Part shown: positions 1-5,275 of the stretch, piece by piece
How positions within the stretch are numbered: position 1 is the first letter of the stretch
How the letters are laid out: each line of letters starts with the position of its first letter
DNA from: Desulfobacterales bacterium
Lineage (GTDB): Bacteria > Desulfobacterota > DSM-4660 > Desulfatiglandales > B25-G16
Direction of reading: 5' to 3'
Length of the DNA: 5,275 bases
Assembly: GCA_013375385.1 (NCBI GenBank)
Contig: JABXJY010000149.1
Location: 1,665 to 6,939 of the forward strand
Position numbers and translations under genes: made by a program
Notes under the pieces: generated by a model
What the model saw: the letters and a program-made list of their open reading frames with translations, nothing else
What the model was told of the DNA's origin: nothing
Databases searched by the model: none

Positions 1-1190
1 ATATGTACCACTCCATCTGGTTCATCATCCTGATGGGACTCCTGTCCTTGAACCTTACAGTCTGTTCCTTGAATAGACTCCCTGCTTCCTGGAAGCTTTT
101 CAGGAAAATACCTTCCCTTGATAGAAGTAGACCCTTTGAAAATCTATCCCCTGACAGGGTCCTCGCAACTGAAAAAGAGCGCAATGAGGTTATTCCCGGG
201 GTGGAAAGGCTTCTCCTCAAAAGATACAAAAGGGTCAGGAGAAAAGACACAGCCAACACCACTTTTTTCTATGGAGAAAAGGGGGCATACTCCCATTTCG
301 GCGTATATGTTATTCATGCAAGTATCTTGATAGTCATTGCAGGCGCAATAATAGGCTCTTTGTTAGGCTTTGAGGCCTTTGTAAATCTACCTGAGGGGGA
401 ATCTACTAATACGGTGCATTTGGGAAGGCAAAAGGTGATCAAAAACCTAGATTTTACTGTGAGGTGTGACAAATTCTCTATTGCCTACTACGATAACGGC
501 ATGCCCAAAGAGTATCGGTCAGATCTGAGTTTCCTCAAAGATGGCGACGTTATTTACCAGGGTCCTTTGCTCGTCAACCATCCAGTAACAGTCAATGGAA
601 TCCGGTTCTATCAGGCAAGCTATGGATCTATTCCTGGTGACCAAGCACTCATCACAATCAAAAAAGGAAATGAGGAAGGAACTACCATAACGGCTAGACT
701 GAAGGATTCACTGCACCTTAAAGAAAAAGATGCAACGGTAAAGATATTGAGGATAGAAGAGAATCTCATGTCCATGGGCCCAGCTGTGCTTATCAGTATC
801 CAATCTCCTGAAAGGAATATGCGCTTCTGGGTGTTTAAGGACATAGAGAGAATCAAGCAAGGCATCCCTGATCTCTTCAAAAAGGTTCCAAGATTTAACC
901 CTGGTCTTTTTGAGCCTTACTATTTCAAGCTCAATGAGATTGAGAAGAAATACTATACTGGTCTCCAACTGAGCCATGATCCAGGTGTCTCCATTGTGGC
1001 AAGTGGCTCCTCCCTGATCATAATTGGTTTTCTTATCACCTTTTTTTCATCCCACAAAAGATTTTGGGTACGGGTGGATGGGCAAGAGGGGAAGAGCAGG
1101 ATATCAGTAGCAGCCTCGAGTACCAGAGACCCCGTTGGTCTAATGCGGGAAACAGAAAATCTCATGAGACATCTTAAGAGCATGATATGA
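1..1190 (+). CDS. resB: ResB/Ccs1-family cytochrome c biogenesis protein, 5' end outside the window
   Basis: ResB (also Ccs1 or CcsB) is the membrane partner of CcsA in System II. The pair carries heme to the outer face of the membrane and delivers it to apocytochrome c. Residues are numbered from the first visible Met at base 3. A membrane segment covers about residues 5-20, directly after an MYHSIWF motif typical of the second ResB helix. A second segment covers about 98-123 and includes His98 and His105, one of which probably serves as the transmembrane heme-ligand His known in this family. A large extracytoplasmic domain covers about 125-325. The conserved YTGLQLSHDPGV stretch (318-329) then leads into a last membrane segment (about 329-348) and a cytoplasmic tail. 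The first Met is probably not the true start: family members carry another helix and about 60 residues before this point, and the frame is open to the window edge. It overlaps ccsA by four bases. Confidence 0.93.
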   Translation, partial: MYHSIWFIILMGLLSLNLTVCSLNRLPASWKLFRKIPSLDRSRPFENLSPDRVLATEKERNEVIPGVERLLLKRYKRVRRKDTANTTFFYGEKGAYSHFGVYVIHASILIVIAGAIIGSLLGFEAFVNLPEGESTNTVHLGRQKVIKNLDFTVRCDKFSIAYYDNGMPKEYRSDLSFLKDGDVIYQGPLLVNHPVTVNGIRFYQASYGSIPGDQALITIKKGNEEGTTITARLKDSLHLKEKDATVKILRIEENLMSMGPAVLISIQSPERNMRFWVFKDIERIKQGIPDLFKKVPRFNPGLFEPYYFKLNEIEKKYYTGLQLSHDPGVSIVASGSSLIIIGFLITFFSSHKRFWVRVDGQEGKSRISVAASSTRDPVGLMRETENLMRHLKSMI

Positions 1191-2026
1191 TTATCAACAC
1201 CACAATCCTCAGCTGGGTAACCTTTGTTTATTTTGCTTCAGCCATCTTCTATATCTTCAGAATGGTTACGGGGAAAGAATTCTGGGGGCCTCTTGCCTCA
1301 TTCAGTGCCCTTGTCGGCCTCATTGCCCAGACCGGTGCCTTAATCCTGAGATGGGTTGAGTCATACAAGATGGGTATTGGACATGCACCCCTTTCAAATC
1401 TCTATGAATCGCTCATCTTTTTTGCATGGACCATAGTCCTGCTTTATCTGATCATGGAATGGCGGATCAAGACCAGGAACCTTGGCGCCTTTGTGATTCC
1501 CTTTGCCTTCCTTTCCATGGCCTATGCCTCCTTTTCGCCACATGTCAGCAGCAGGATACAGCCGTTGATTCCTGCCTTGCAAAGTAACTGGTTGATAAGC
1601 CATGTCATTACGTGCTTTTTCGGATATGCTGCCTTTACCATAGCATGTGGCCTTGGATTGATGTACCTCTTAAAAGGATTGGAAAAAGGAGGAGTATCAA
1701 GGCCTTTTTTGAGATTCTTGCCGGGCAGAGAAATCTTGGATGAACTCTCCTATCATAGTGTTGTTATTGGCTTTATCTTTTTAACCCTGGGCATTATCAC
1801 CGGTTCGGTTTGGGCCTACTCTGCATGGGGATCGTACTGGAGCTGGGACCCGAAAGAGACATGGTCTTTGATAACATGGCTTATCTATGCAGCAATGCTC
1901 CATTCCCGATTCGTCCGGGGTTGGAGAGGAAAAAGAATGGCCGTAATGAGCATAATCGGCTTTGTCTCTGTGCTCTTCACCTATTTCGGTGTTAACTATC
2001 TTCCTGGATTACACAGTTACTTTTAA
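1187..2026 (+). CDS. ccsA: CcsA/ResC-type cytochrome c biogenesis protein (heme-handling, WWD domain)
   Basis: This 279-residue polytopic membrane protein is the heme-handling half of the System II heme exporter and synthetase, and it acts with the upstream ResB. The tryptophan-rich WWD signature is intact at residues 214-224 (WGSYWSWDPKE) and is known to hold heme at the outer surface. Histidines match the family pattern: His139 in NWLISH and His276 in GLHSY fit the two external heme ligands, and His239 in AAMLHSR fits the transmembrane ligand. The segment GHAPLSNLYES (65-75) is also characteristic. About seven or eight hydrophobic segments can be seen, and length is normal for an unfused CcsA. 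The ATG lies inside the ATGA overlap with resB. It follows a weak AAGAG site (1176-1180) by six bases, so translational coupling is likely. The name ccsB is used for the same protein in some annotations. No hairpin terminator is visible after the stop. Confidence 0.95.
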   Translation: MIINTTILSWVTFVYFASAIFYIFRMVTGKEFWGPLASFSALVGLIAQTGALILRWVESYKMGIGHAPLSNLYESLIFFAWTIVLLYLIMEWRIKTRNLGAFVIPFAFLSMAYASFSPHVSSRIQPLIPALQSNWLISHVITCFFGYAAFTIACGLGLMYLLKGLEKGGVSRPFLRFLPGREILDELSYHSVVIGFIFLTLGIITGSVWAYSAWGSYWSWDPKETWSLITWLIYAAMLHSRFVRGWRGKRMAVMSIIGFVSVLFTYFGVNYLPGLHSYF

Positions 2027-2064
2027 AAACGGAAGGATTTAGGAATTACAAATCATCGATTTAA

Positions 2065-2092
2065 GAGCTCAAAGCTGAGCGCTGAAAGGTCA
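2065..2092. repeat. Four tandem degenerate heptamers (consensus RAGCTSA)
   Basis: Four consecutive 7-base units read GAGCTCA, AAGCTGA, GCGCTGA and AAGGTCA. They lie in the non-coding spacer between ccsA and plsC, 38 bases after the ccsA stop codon. Each unit differs from the consensus at no more than two positions. No coding or RNA role is evident. The tract looks like a decayed simple-sequence repeat with a 7-base period. Confidence 0.6.
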
Positions 2093-2112
2093 AACAAACC
2101 AAGGGGAATTGC

Positions 2113-2133
2113 GGGATTTGATTTGTGATTTGA
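2113..2133. repeat. GATTTG-type short tandem repeat
   Basis: Three units, GGGATTT, GATTTGT and GATTTGA, follow each other with a 7-base register in the ccsA-plsC spacer. GATTT itself starts at 2115, 2120 and 2127. The unit differs from both the upstream heptamer tract (2065-2092) and the downstream tract (2162-2201), so the spacer is a patchwork of unrelated short repeats. No function is evident. Confidence 0.45.
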
Positions 2134-2161
2134 CATGTAAGATGGGCGCATATCGCATATG

Positions 2162-2201
2162 ACTTTAGGCACTTATAACTTTAGCTCACTTTAGGCACTT
2201 A
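2162..2201. repeat. Direct repeat ACTTTAGGCACTTA with a partial third copy
   Basis: The 14-base word ACTTTAGGCACTTA occurs exactly at 2162-2175 and again at 2188-2201. A shorter ACTTTAG copy sits between them at 2178-2184. The second full copy ends two bases before the plsC start codon at 2204. Its AGG (2193-2195) is the only Shine-Dalgarno-like triplet at suitable distance, eight bases before the ATG. The repeat may therefore form the translation start region of plsC, or may be a transcription factor or simple-repeat tract. The sequence does not decide between these. Confidence 0.7.
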
Positions 2202-2203
2202 AG

Positions 2204-2929
2204 ATGATCAGATCCATATTTATCTGGGCATTCTTTGGGGTGATAAATACCCTCATCTGGGCACTCTTTGGGATCTTCTTATCCCTCTTTTCCCCCGGTG
2301 GCAGGATAGTCCATTTCTACTGTGCTGTGCCCTGGTCAAAGACTATTCTCTGGGCCAACGGTGTCAGGGTGGAAATACATGGGCTTAATAAAATAGATAA
2401 AGATAAGGCCTATATCTATATTCCAAATCACCTGAGTTTTTTTGATATATTCGCCCTGTTGGCATGTCTCCCGGTTGATTTCAAATTCATTTTTAAAGAG
2501 GAAATAATGCGGGTTCCAATCCTTGGCTGGGCCATGAGGAAAGCCGATTACATAAGTATTTCCCGATCGTCTCCAGCAAAGGCCAGGCGTAGCGTTAAAC
2601 AGGCGGTTGATATGGTCAAAAACGGTGCCTCACTCGTAATATTTGCCGAAGGAACACGGAGCGAAGATGGACATCTGCAACCATTGAAGAGAGGCGCCTT
2701 TCAACTTGCTCTATCATCAGGCTCTCCCATTGTTCCAGTGGCTATCAAAGGCAGCAATAGGGTCATGCCAAAGGGAGCCTTCAAGCTGAAAAAAGGATTC
2801 ATCACAATTCAACTTGGCAGGCCCATTCCAACAGTCAACTATGAAAAGAAAACGATGCCTGAGCTTATAGAAAGGGTTACAGGCTGCTTGAGGACAATGT
2901 TGGAAGAAGAGGGCCAGGGGGTAAAATAA
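2204..2929 (+). CDS. plsC: 1-acyl-sn-glycerol-3-phosphate acyltransferase (PlsC family)
   Basis: This 241-residue protein belongs to the family that transfers an acyl chain to lysophosphatidic acid to give phosphatidic acid, the second acylation of membrane phospholipid synthesis at the inner membrane. A hydrophobic N-terminal segment (about residues 4-29) gives membrane attachment. The catalytic NHxxxxD block is intact as NHLSFFD (residues 75-81, His76 and Asp81). Block II fits around KEEIMRVPILGW (98-109). The phosphate-binding block III is FAEGTRS (147-153, with Glu149 and Arg152). Block IV is PIVPVAI (175-181). Length is normal. The start at 2204 places the N-terminal helix correctly, though its Shine-Dalgarno signal is weak (AGG at 2193-2195, inside a repeat). 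The stop overlaps the ilvD start by one base (TAATG). Family members can also acylate other lysolipids, so the exact substrate is inferred. Confidence 0.93.
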   Translation: MIRSIFIWAFFGVINTLIWALFGIFLSLFSPGGRIVHFYCAVPWSKTILWANGVRVEIHGLNKIDKDKAYIYIPNHLSFFDIFALLACLPVDFKFIFKEEIMRVPILGWAMRKADYISISRSSPAKARRSVKQAVDMVKNGASLVIFAEGTRSEDGHLQPLKRGAFQLALSSGSPIVPVAIKGSNRVMPKGAFKLKKGFITIQLGRPIPTVNYEKKTMPELIERVTGCLRTMLEEEGQGVK

Positions 2930-4566
2930 TGCGTTCAGATATATTAAAGAAGAATATAGAGACCTTGCCGCACAGGGCCTTATTGATGTCGTCGGGCCTA
3001 AAAGAAGAAGACTTTGACCTGGATAAACCATTTGTTGGTGTTGCAAATAGCTATAACGACATTATTCCCGGTCATATCCATCTGAATGAACTAACCCAGG
3101 AAGTAAAAAGAGGAATCAGAGATGCTGGAGGGATTCCACTGGAATGGGGCGTTCCGGGTGTTTGTGACGGCATTGCCATGTTTGTGGAAATGAGACTGAG
3201 CCTTCCGAGTAGAGAGAACATTGCTGATAATGTTGAAATTATGACCTTATCGCACTCCTTAGATGGGTGGGTTGGCGTAACGGACTGCGATAAAATTACC
3301 CCCGGAATGCTAATGGCGGCGGCCCGTCTTGATCTACCTGTAGTTATTCTTACTGGTGGACCAATGAAGGCAAATGTCATAGAGGGAAACAAGCGCCATC
3401 CCATTGAAGGGTTCGGTCTCGTTGGTCAGGTTAAAGGCGGCAAGATAACAGCAGAAGAGGCTGAAAAAATGCTTCCTGATATGGTCTGTGGGGCAGGGTC
3501 CTGCGTTGGTCTTTACACGGCAAATACCATGGCAGTTGTTACCGAGGTACTGGGCATGTCAGTGAGCAGATGTGCAACGACCCTGGCAATAGACCCGCTC
3601 AAGAGAGAACAAGCGTATGAATCGGGAAGGAGAATTGTAGAATTAGTGAAAAAAGATGTCAAGCCACATGATATGATGACAAGGGATGCCTTTGAAAACG
3701 CAATCAGGGTAGACATGGCCATGGGAGGTTCAACCAATACGGTTTTACACATTCCAGCAATAGCACGAGAAGTCGGCATTGATATCGATGTAGATCTGTT
3801 TGACAAAATATCACGAGAAACTCCCAATCTATGCTCGATAATCCCTGCGGGACCGCACGAGATGGCGGATATTGACAGAGCCGGGGGCATTCCCGCAGTT
3901 CTTAACCGCCTGAAAGATATGATAAAGGATTCCCCGACGGTAAACGGGAAATCAATAAAGCGGATAGCGGAGGAGGGAAAGGTAGTGCATGATGATATTA
4001 TCAGAACCCCGGATAATGCATACCATTCTGAAGGCGGCATAGCGGTACTAAGAGGAAATTTTGCCAACAGCGGAATAATAAAGCGGACTGCTGTTGAAAA
4101 GGAAATGATGGCTCACTCAGGACCTGCAAAAGTGTTCTATGCAGAAAAGGATTTACTCCTTGCAATTGAACTCAAAGAGATTGCTGAAGGAGATTTGGTG
4201 GTGTTGCCCTTCCAGGGACCGGCAGGAGCACCAGGAATGCCTGAAATGTTAACCCCGACCGATGCAATAAAGGGAGCTGGCTACACCAAGGTAGCCTTAA
4301 TCACCGACGGAAGATTCTCAGGTGCCACCGCAGGACCATGCATAGGTCATATTGAAATGGAGGCCTATAACGGCGGAGCAATCGGGGCAATAAAACACGG
4401 GGATATCATAGAGATAGATATTCCAAATAGAAGGTTGAATGTAAGACTAAGCGATGCAGAGATTAAAGACAGGTTAAAAAAGGTTAAGACACCGGAACGA
4501 AAACTCACGCCGTTATTAGAATCTTACAGAAAGAAGTTCACAGGAGTCAATTGTTACGGCAAGTAA
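2929..4566 (+). CDS. ilvD: Dihydroxy-acid dehydratase family protein (IlvD/Edd)
   Basis: Dihydroxy-acid dehydratase removes water from 2,3-dihydroxy-isovalerate and 2,3-dihydroxy-3-methylvalerate to give the keto acids for valine, leucine and isoleucine. At 545 residues this is a short but complete member. Visible motifs are IIPGHIHL (45-52), DCDKITPG (119-126, with Cys120 and Lys122), CGAGSCVGLYTANTM (187-201, with Cys192), MGGSTNTVLH, and TDGRFSG with the catalytic Ser464. Gly48 replaces the cysteine that [2Fe-2S] members carry there. E. coli IlvD, a [4Fe-4S] enzyme, also has glycine at this point, so an oxygen-sensitive cluster is likely. The usual SPEA after GRFSG is EMEA here (476-479), keeping the Glu but losing the Pro, and the C-terminus ends in GVNCYGK. 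Start evidence is strong: AGGGGG (2916-2921) lies seven bases upstream, and the ATG overlaps the plsC stop. No ilvB, ilvN or ilvC is in the window, so a paralogous dehydratase role remains possible. Confidence 0.92.
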   Translation: MRSDILKKNIETLPHRALLMSSGLKEEDFDLDKPFVGVANSYNDIIPGHIHLNELTQEVKRGIRDAGGIPLEWGVPGVCDGIAMFVEMRLSLPSRENIADNVEIMTLSHSLDGWVGVTDCDKITPGMLMAAARLDLPVVILTGGPMKANVIEGNKRHPIEGFGLVGQVKGGKITAEEAEKMLPDMVCGAGSCVGLYTANTMAVVTEVLGMSVSRCATTLAIDPLKREQAYESGRRIVELVKKDVKPHDMMTRDAFENAIRVDMAMGGSTNTVLHIPAIAREVGIDIDVDLFDKISRETPNLCSIIPAGPHEMADIDRAGGIPAVLNRLKDMIKDSPTVNGKSIKRIAEEGKVVHDDIIRTPDNAYHSEGGIAVLRGNFANSGIIKRTAVEKEMMAHSGPAKVFYAEKDLLLAIELKEIAEGDLVVLPFQGPAGAPGMPEMLTPTDAIKGAGYTKVALITDGRFSGATAGPCIGHIEMEAYNGGAIGAIKHGDIIEIDIPNRRLNVRLSDAEIKDRLKKVKTPERKLTPLLESYRKKFTGVNCYGK

Positions 4567-4580
4567 GACCAACCTTACTT
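4561..4580. terminator. Short inverted repeat across the convergent ilvD and lactonase stop codons
   Basis: AAGTAAG (4561-4567) and CTTACTT (4574-4580) are perfect 7-base complements with a six-base loop (ACCAAC). The repeat contains both stop codons, because each gene ends with AAG TAA in its own direction. It is the only stem-loop seen between the two convergent reading frames. The stem is A+T-rich and no T-run follows on either strand, so it would be a weak intrinsic terminator at best. Part of the symmetry may simply reflect the two identical ends. Confidence 0.3.
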
Positions 4581-5072
4581 CATCCCCTCCAGCAGCCTGG
4601 TGTCGTGGTTCGGCAAGATTATGTCAGCCATGCGCTTGATCCTGGCTATGGCCTCATAGGACTGGATGGGGTCCACGTGAATGCCGCAGGCCAGAACCGG
4701 CGTGTGGGCCACCCCCAGAGGCGGATCGAAGTTCTTCTGGGTAGTGCACATACCACTAATCACGGCTTGACCCTGGTGCGTCCTCACGGCTACTCCCTGA
4801 GACCCTGGCGTATGTCCTCCAAAATGATGGAGCTTGATCCCCGCCAGAAGCTCCACATCACCCTCCACTGTCTCGAATGGTAGCTCTTCGGCCATACTTG
4901 CATCATAGAGATGGGCAAACAGGGGATGGGGGGAGAGGGCAAAGTCCAGCTCTGTTTTTTGCACCACCATCCGGGCATTGATGCACTCCCTTATGTTCAG
5001 GACGTGGGCGTAGTGCAGGTGGGTGCAGATGACGAAAACGGTGGAGGGCATTGAAGTCGCTGAAAGAGTCAA
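4575..5072 (-). pseudogene. Truncated metallo-beta-lactamase-fold hydrolase (N-acyl homoserine lactonase-like), N-terminus lost
   Basis: The frame encodes 165 residues from a TTG at 5072, and stays open up to an in-frame TAG at 5094-5096. It matches the C-terminal two-thirds of lactonase-like MBL hydrolases. The zinc motif appears as THLHYAH (residues 17-23), followed by NARMVVQKTELDFA, the metal-ligand region GGHTPGSQ (85-92, His87), and ILPNHD (152-157, His156). The first part of the fold, with its first beta-strands and the usual Leu-Ile-Asp-Thr-Gly-like region, is missing, since members usually exceed 240 residues. The Asp of HxHxDH is replaced by Ala22, which one base change (GAC to GCC) could cause. 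The expected Gly-Asp ligand position reads Gly107-Met108, although some relatives may naturally lack it. No good ribosome site precedes the TTG. Loss of the N-terminus coincides with the start of IS-like sequence, so disruption by insertion is the simplest reading. G+C is clearly higher than in ilvD. Confidence 0.7.
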
Positions 5073-5147
5073 ACCCGGGGAAATGGCAGGGGACTAAATA
5101 GGACTACCCCAATCCCGCGATTGATGCCGAATTTCAGCGGAATAAAG

Positions 5148-5176
5148 TTGAAAAAAGCTCGTTGATTCAGTAAGAT
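5148..5176 (+). promoter_or_regulatory. Candidate sigma-70-type promoter for the transposase
   Basis: TTGAAA (5148-5153, five of six matches to TTGACA) is followed after exactly 17 bases by TAAGAT (5171-5176, four of six matches to TATAAT). A transcript would begin near 5183 and give a leader of about 42 bases before the transposase ATG at 5225. Position and orientation fit an IS-internal promoter. This is a consensus match by eye only. Confidence 0.5.
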
Positions 5177-5214
5177 GCGTGTGTTCACATACGAACCAAA
5201 CCGTAACCAACGAG
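5158..5214 (+). promoter_or_regulatory. Inverted repeat able to mask the transposase ribosome binding site in read-through RNA
   Basis: CTCGTTG (5158-5164) is a perfect complement of CAACGAG (5208-5214), with two further A-T pairs possible after one mismatch. The right arm overlaps the Shine-Dalgarno sequence GAGGTGA (5212-5218). The left arm lies in the spacer of the candidate promoter, so transcripts starting near 5183 would lack it. Only RNA entering from outside the element could form the stem. IS10 and IS50 are known to limit transposase translation from external transcripts in this general way. Here the role is inferred, and the 43-base loop with a 7-bp stem makes it weak. Confidence 0.35.
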
Positions 5215-5224
5215 GTGAGAAACA

Positions 5225-5275
5225 ATGATACGACAAACCATACTTCCGTTCAAGATAGATTTGACCAGAGACCTG
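5225..5275 (+). CDS. Transposase, N-terminal fragment (IS1380-like group, tentative); 3' part outside the window
   Basis: An ATG at 5225 opens a frame of 17 codons that runs without a stop to the last base of the window, giving MIRQTILPFKIDLTRDL. A start of the form M-x-x-Q-T-x-L-P-F-K followed by a short polar stretch is familiar from DDE transposases of the IS1380-like group (IS4 superfamily). The catalytic DDE residues would lie outside the window. Translation initiation is well supported: GAGGTGA (5212-5218) sits six bases before the ATG, the best ribosome site in the window. A promoter-like pair lies about 50-75 bases upstream. Seventeen residues cannot prove the family. An unrelated protein remains possible, but the adjacent truncated gene supports a mobile element. 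Confidence 0.6.
   Translation, partial: MIRQTILPFKIDLTRDL

Larger units (their letters stand above)
5097..5275 (+). mobile_element. One end of an insertion sequence (IS1380-like?), continuing past the window
   Basis: The lactonase frame ends at an in-frame stop at 5094-5096. After it comes a leader with a promoter-like pair, a strong ribosome site and the start of a transposase reading outward to the window edge. The exact left boundary cannot be set, because only one end is present and no matching terminal inverted repeat can be compared. Somewhere within 5089-5110 is most likely. GGACTA is repeated directly at 5091-5096 and 5101-5106 in this junction zone. The family assignment rests only on the transposase N-terminus and is tentative. 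Confidence 0.55.

Noticed and set aside
3..5. ATG at 3 as the true start of resB.
   Set aside because: The MYHSIWF motif normally lies after a first helix within ResB, and the frame is open to the window edge, so the gene begins upstream.
2027..2064. Terminator after ccsA.
   Set aside because: No stem-loop with a T-run was found after the stop codon, so transcription may continue into the spacer.
2149..2161. CATAT-CGC-ATATG inverted repeat as an operator.
   Set aside because: Only five bases per arm with a three-base spacer in A+T-rich sequence. It is too short to support without other copies.
2130..2179. Possible plsC promoter: perfect TTGACA at 2130-2135 and TATAAC at 2174-2179.
   Set aside because: The two boxes are 38 bases apart, and neither has an acceptable partner at 15-19 bases. 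TTGACA also overlaps the GATTTG repeat tract, so the match may be incidental.
3513..4067. Reverse-strand open frame of 184 codons inside ilvD.
   Set aside because: It is antisense to the conserved centre of ilvD, and its serine- and proline-rich translation shows no recognisable domain.
4551..4883. Plus-strand open frame of 110 codons overlapping the end of ilvD and the lactonase remnant.
   Set aside because: It lies antisense to a recognisable MBL protein and shows no family motif. It has no convincing ribosome site.
4991..5093. A frameshift rather than truncation explaining the missing lactonase N-terminus.
   Set aside because: The other two reverse frames over this stretch give no MBL-like N-terminal sequence, and the frame upstream of 5096 enters IS-like sequence.

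Overview
The window looks like part of the chromosome of an anaerobic Deltaproteobacterium (Desulfobacterota, syntrophic or sulfate-reducing type). This is an inference. It rests on split System II cytochrome c maturation genes, moderate G+C in the main genes, an oxygen-sensitive-type dihydroxy-acid dehydratase, and an intergenic spacer built of short degenerate repeats that I associate with this group. No marker gene fixes the taxonomy.

Positions 1-2026 hold the end of resB (5' cut off by the window edge) and a complete ccsA/ccsB-type gene, overlapping by four bases (ATGA). Together they encode the heme-delivery and ligation complex of System II, which moves heme across the membrane and attaches it to CXXCH sites of apocytochromes c. 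Positions 2027-2203 are a 177-bp non-coding spacer holding three different short-period repeat tracts, the last of which abuts the next start codon. Positions 2204-4566 hold plsC (lysophosphatidate acyltransferase) and an ilvD-family dehydratase. They are joined by a TAATG stop/start overlap and so are probably co-translated, although membrane lipid synthesis and branched-chain amino acid synthesis are unrelated pathways.

From 4575 the character changes. A G+C-richer, reverse-strand remnant of a metallo-beta-lactamase-fold lactonase-like gene converges on ilvD with only 8 bp between the stop codons. The remnant has lost its N-terminal part and one signature metal-binding aspartate. It stops where an insertion sequence appears to begin, near 5090-5110. 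The IS is seen only at its transposase-proximal end: a plausible promoter, a strong Shine-Dalgarno site, and the first 17 codons of a transposase that resembles the IS1380-like group. The lactonase gene was probably truncated by this insertion. A 7-bp inverted repeat places one arm inside the promoter spacer and the other over the transposase ribosome binding site. That is the arrangement expected of an element that blocks transposase synthesis from read-through transcripts.

I found no RNA gene, CRISPR array or clearly new multi-gene system. The most interesting items are the IS leader, the decayed lactonase and the repeat spacer.
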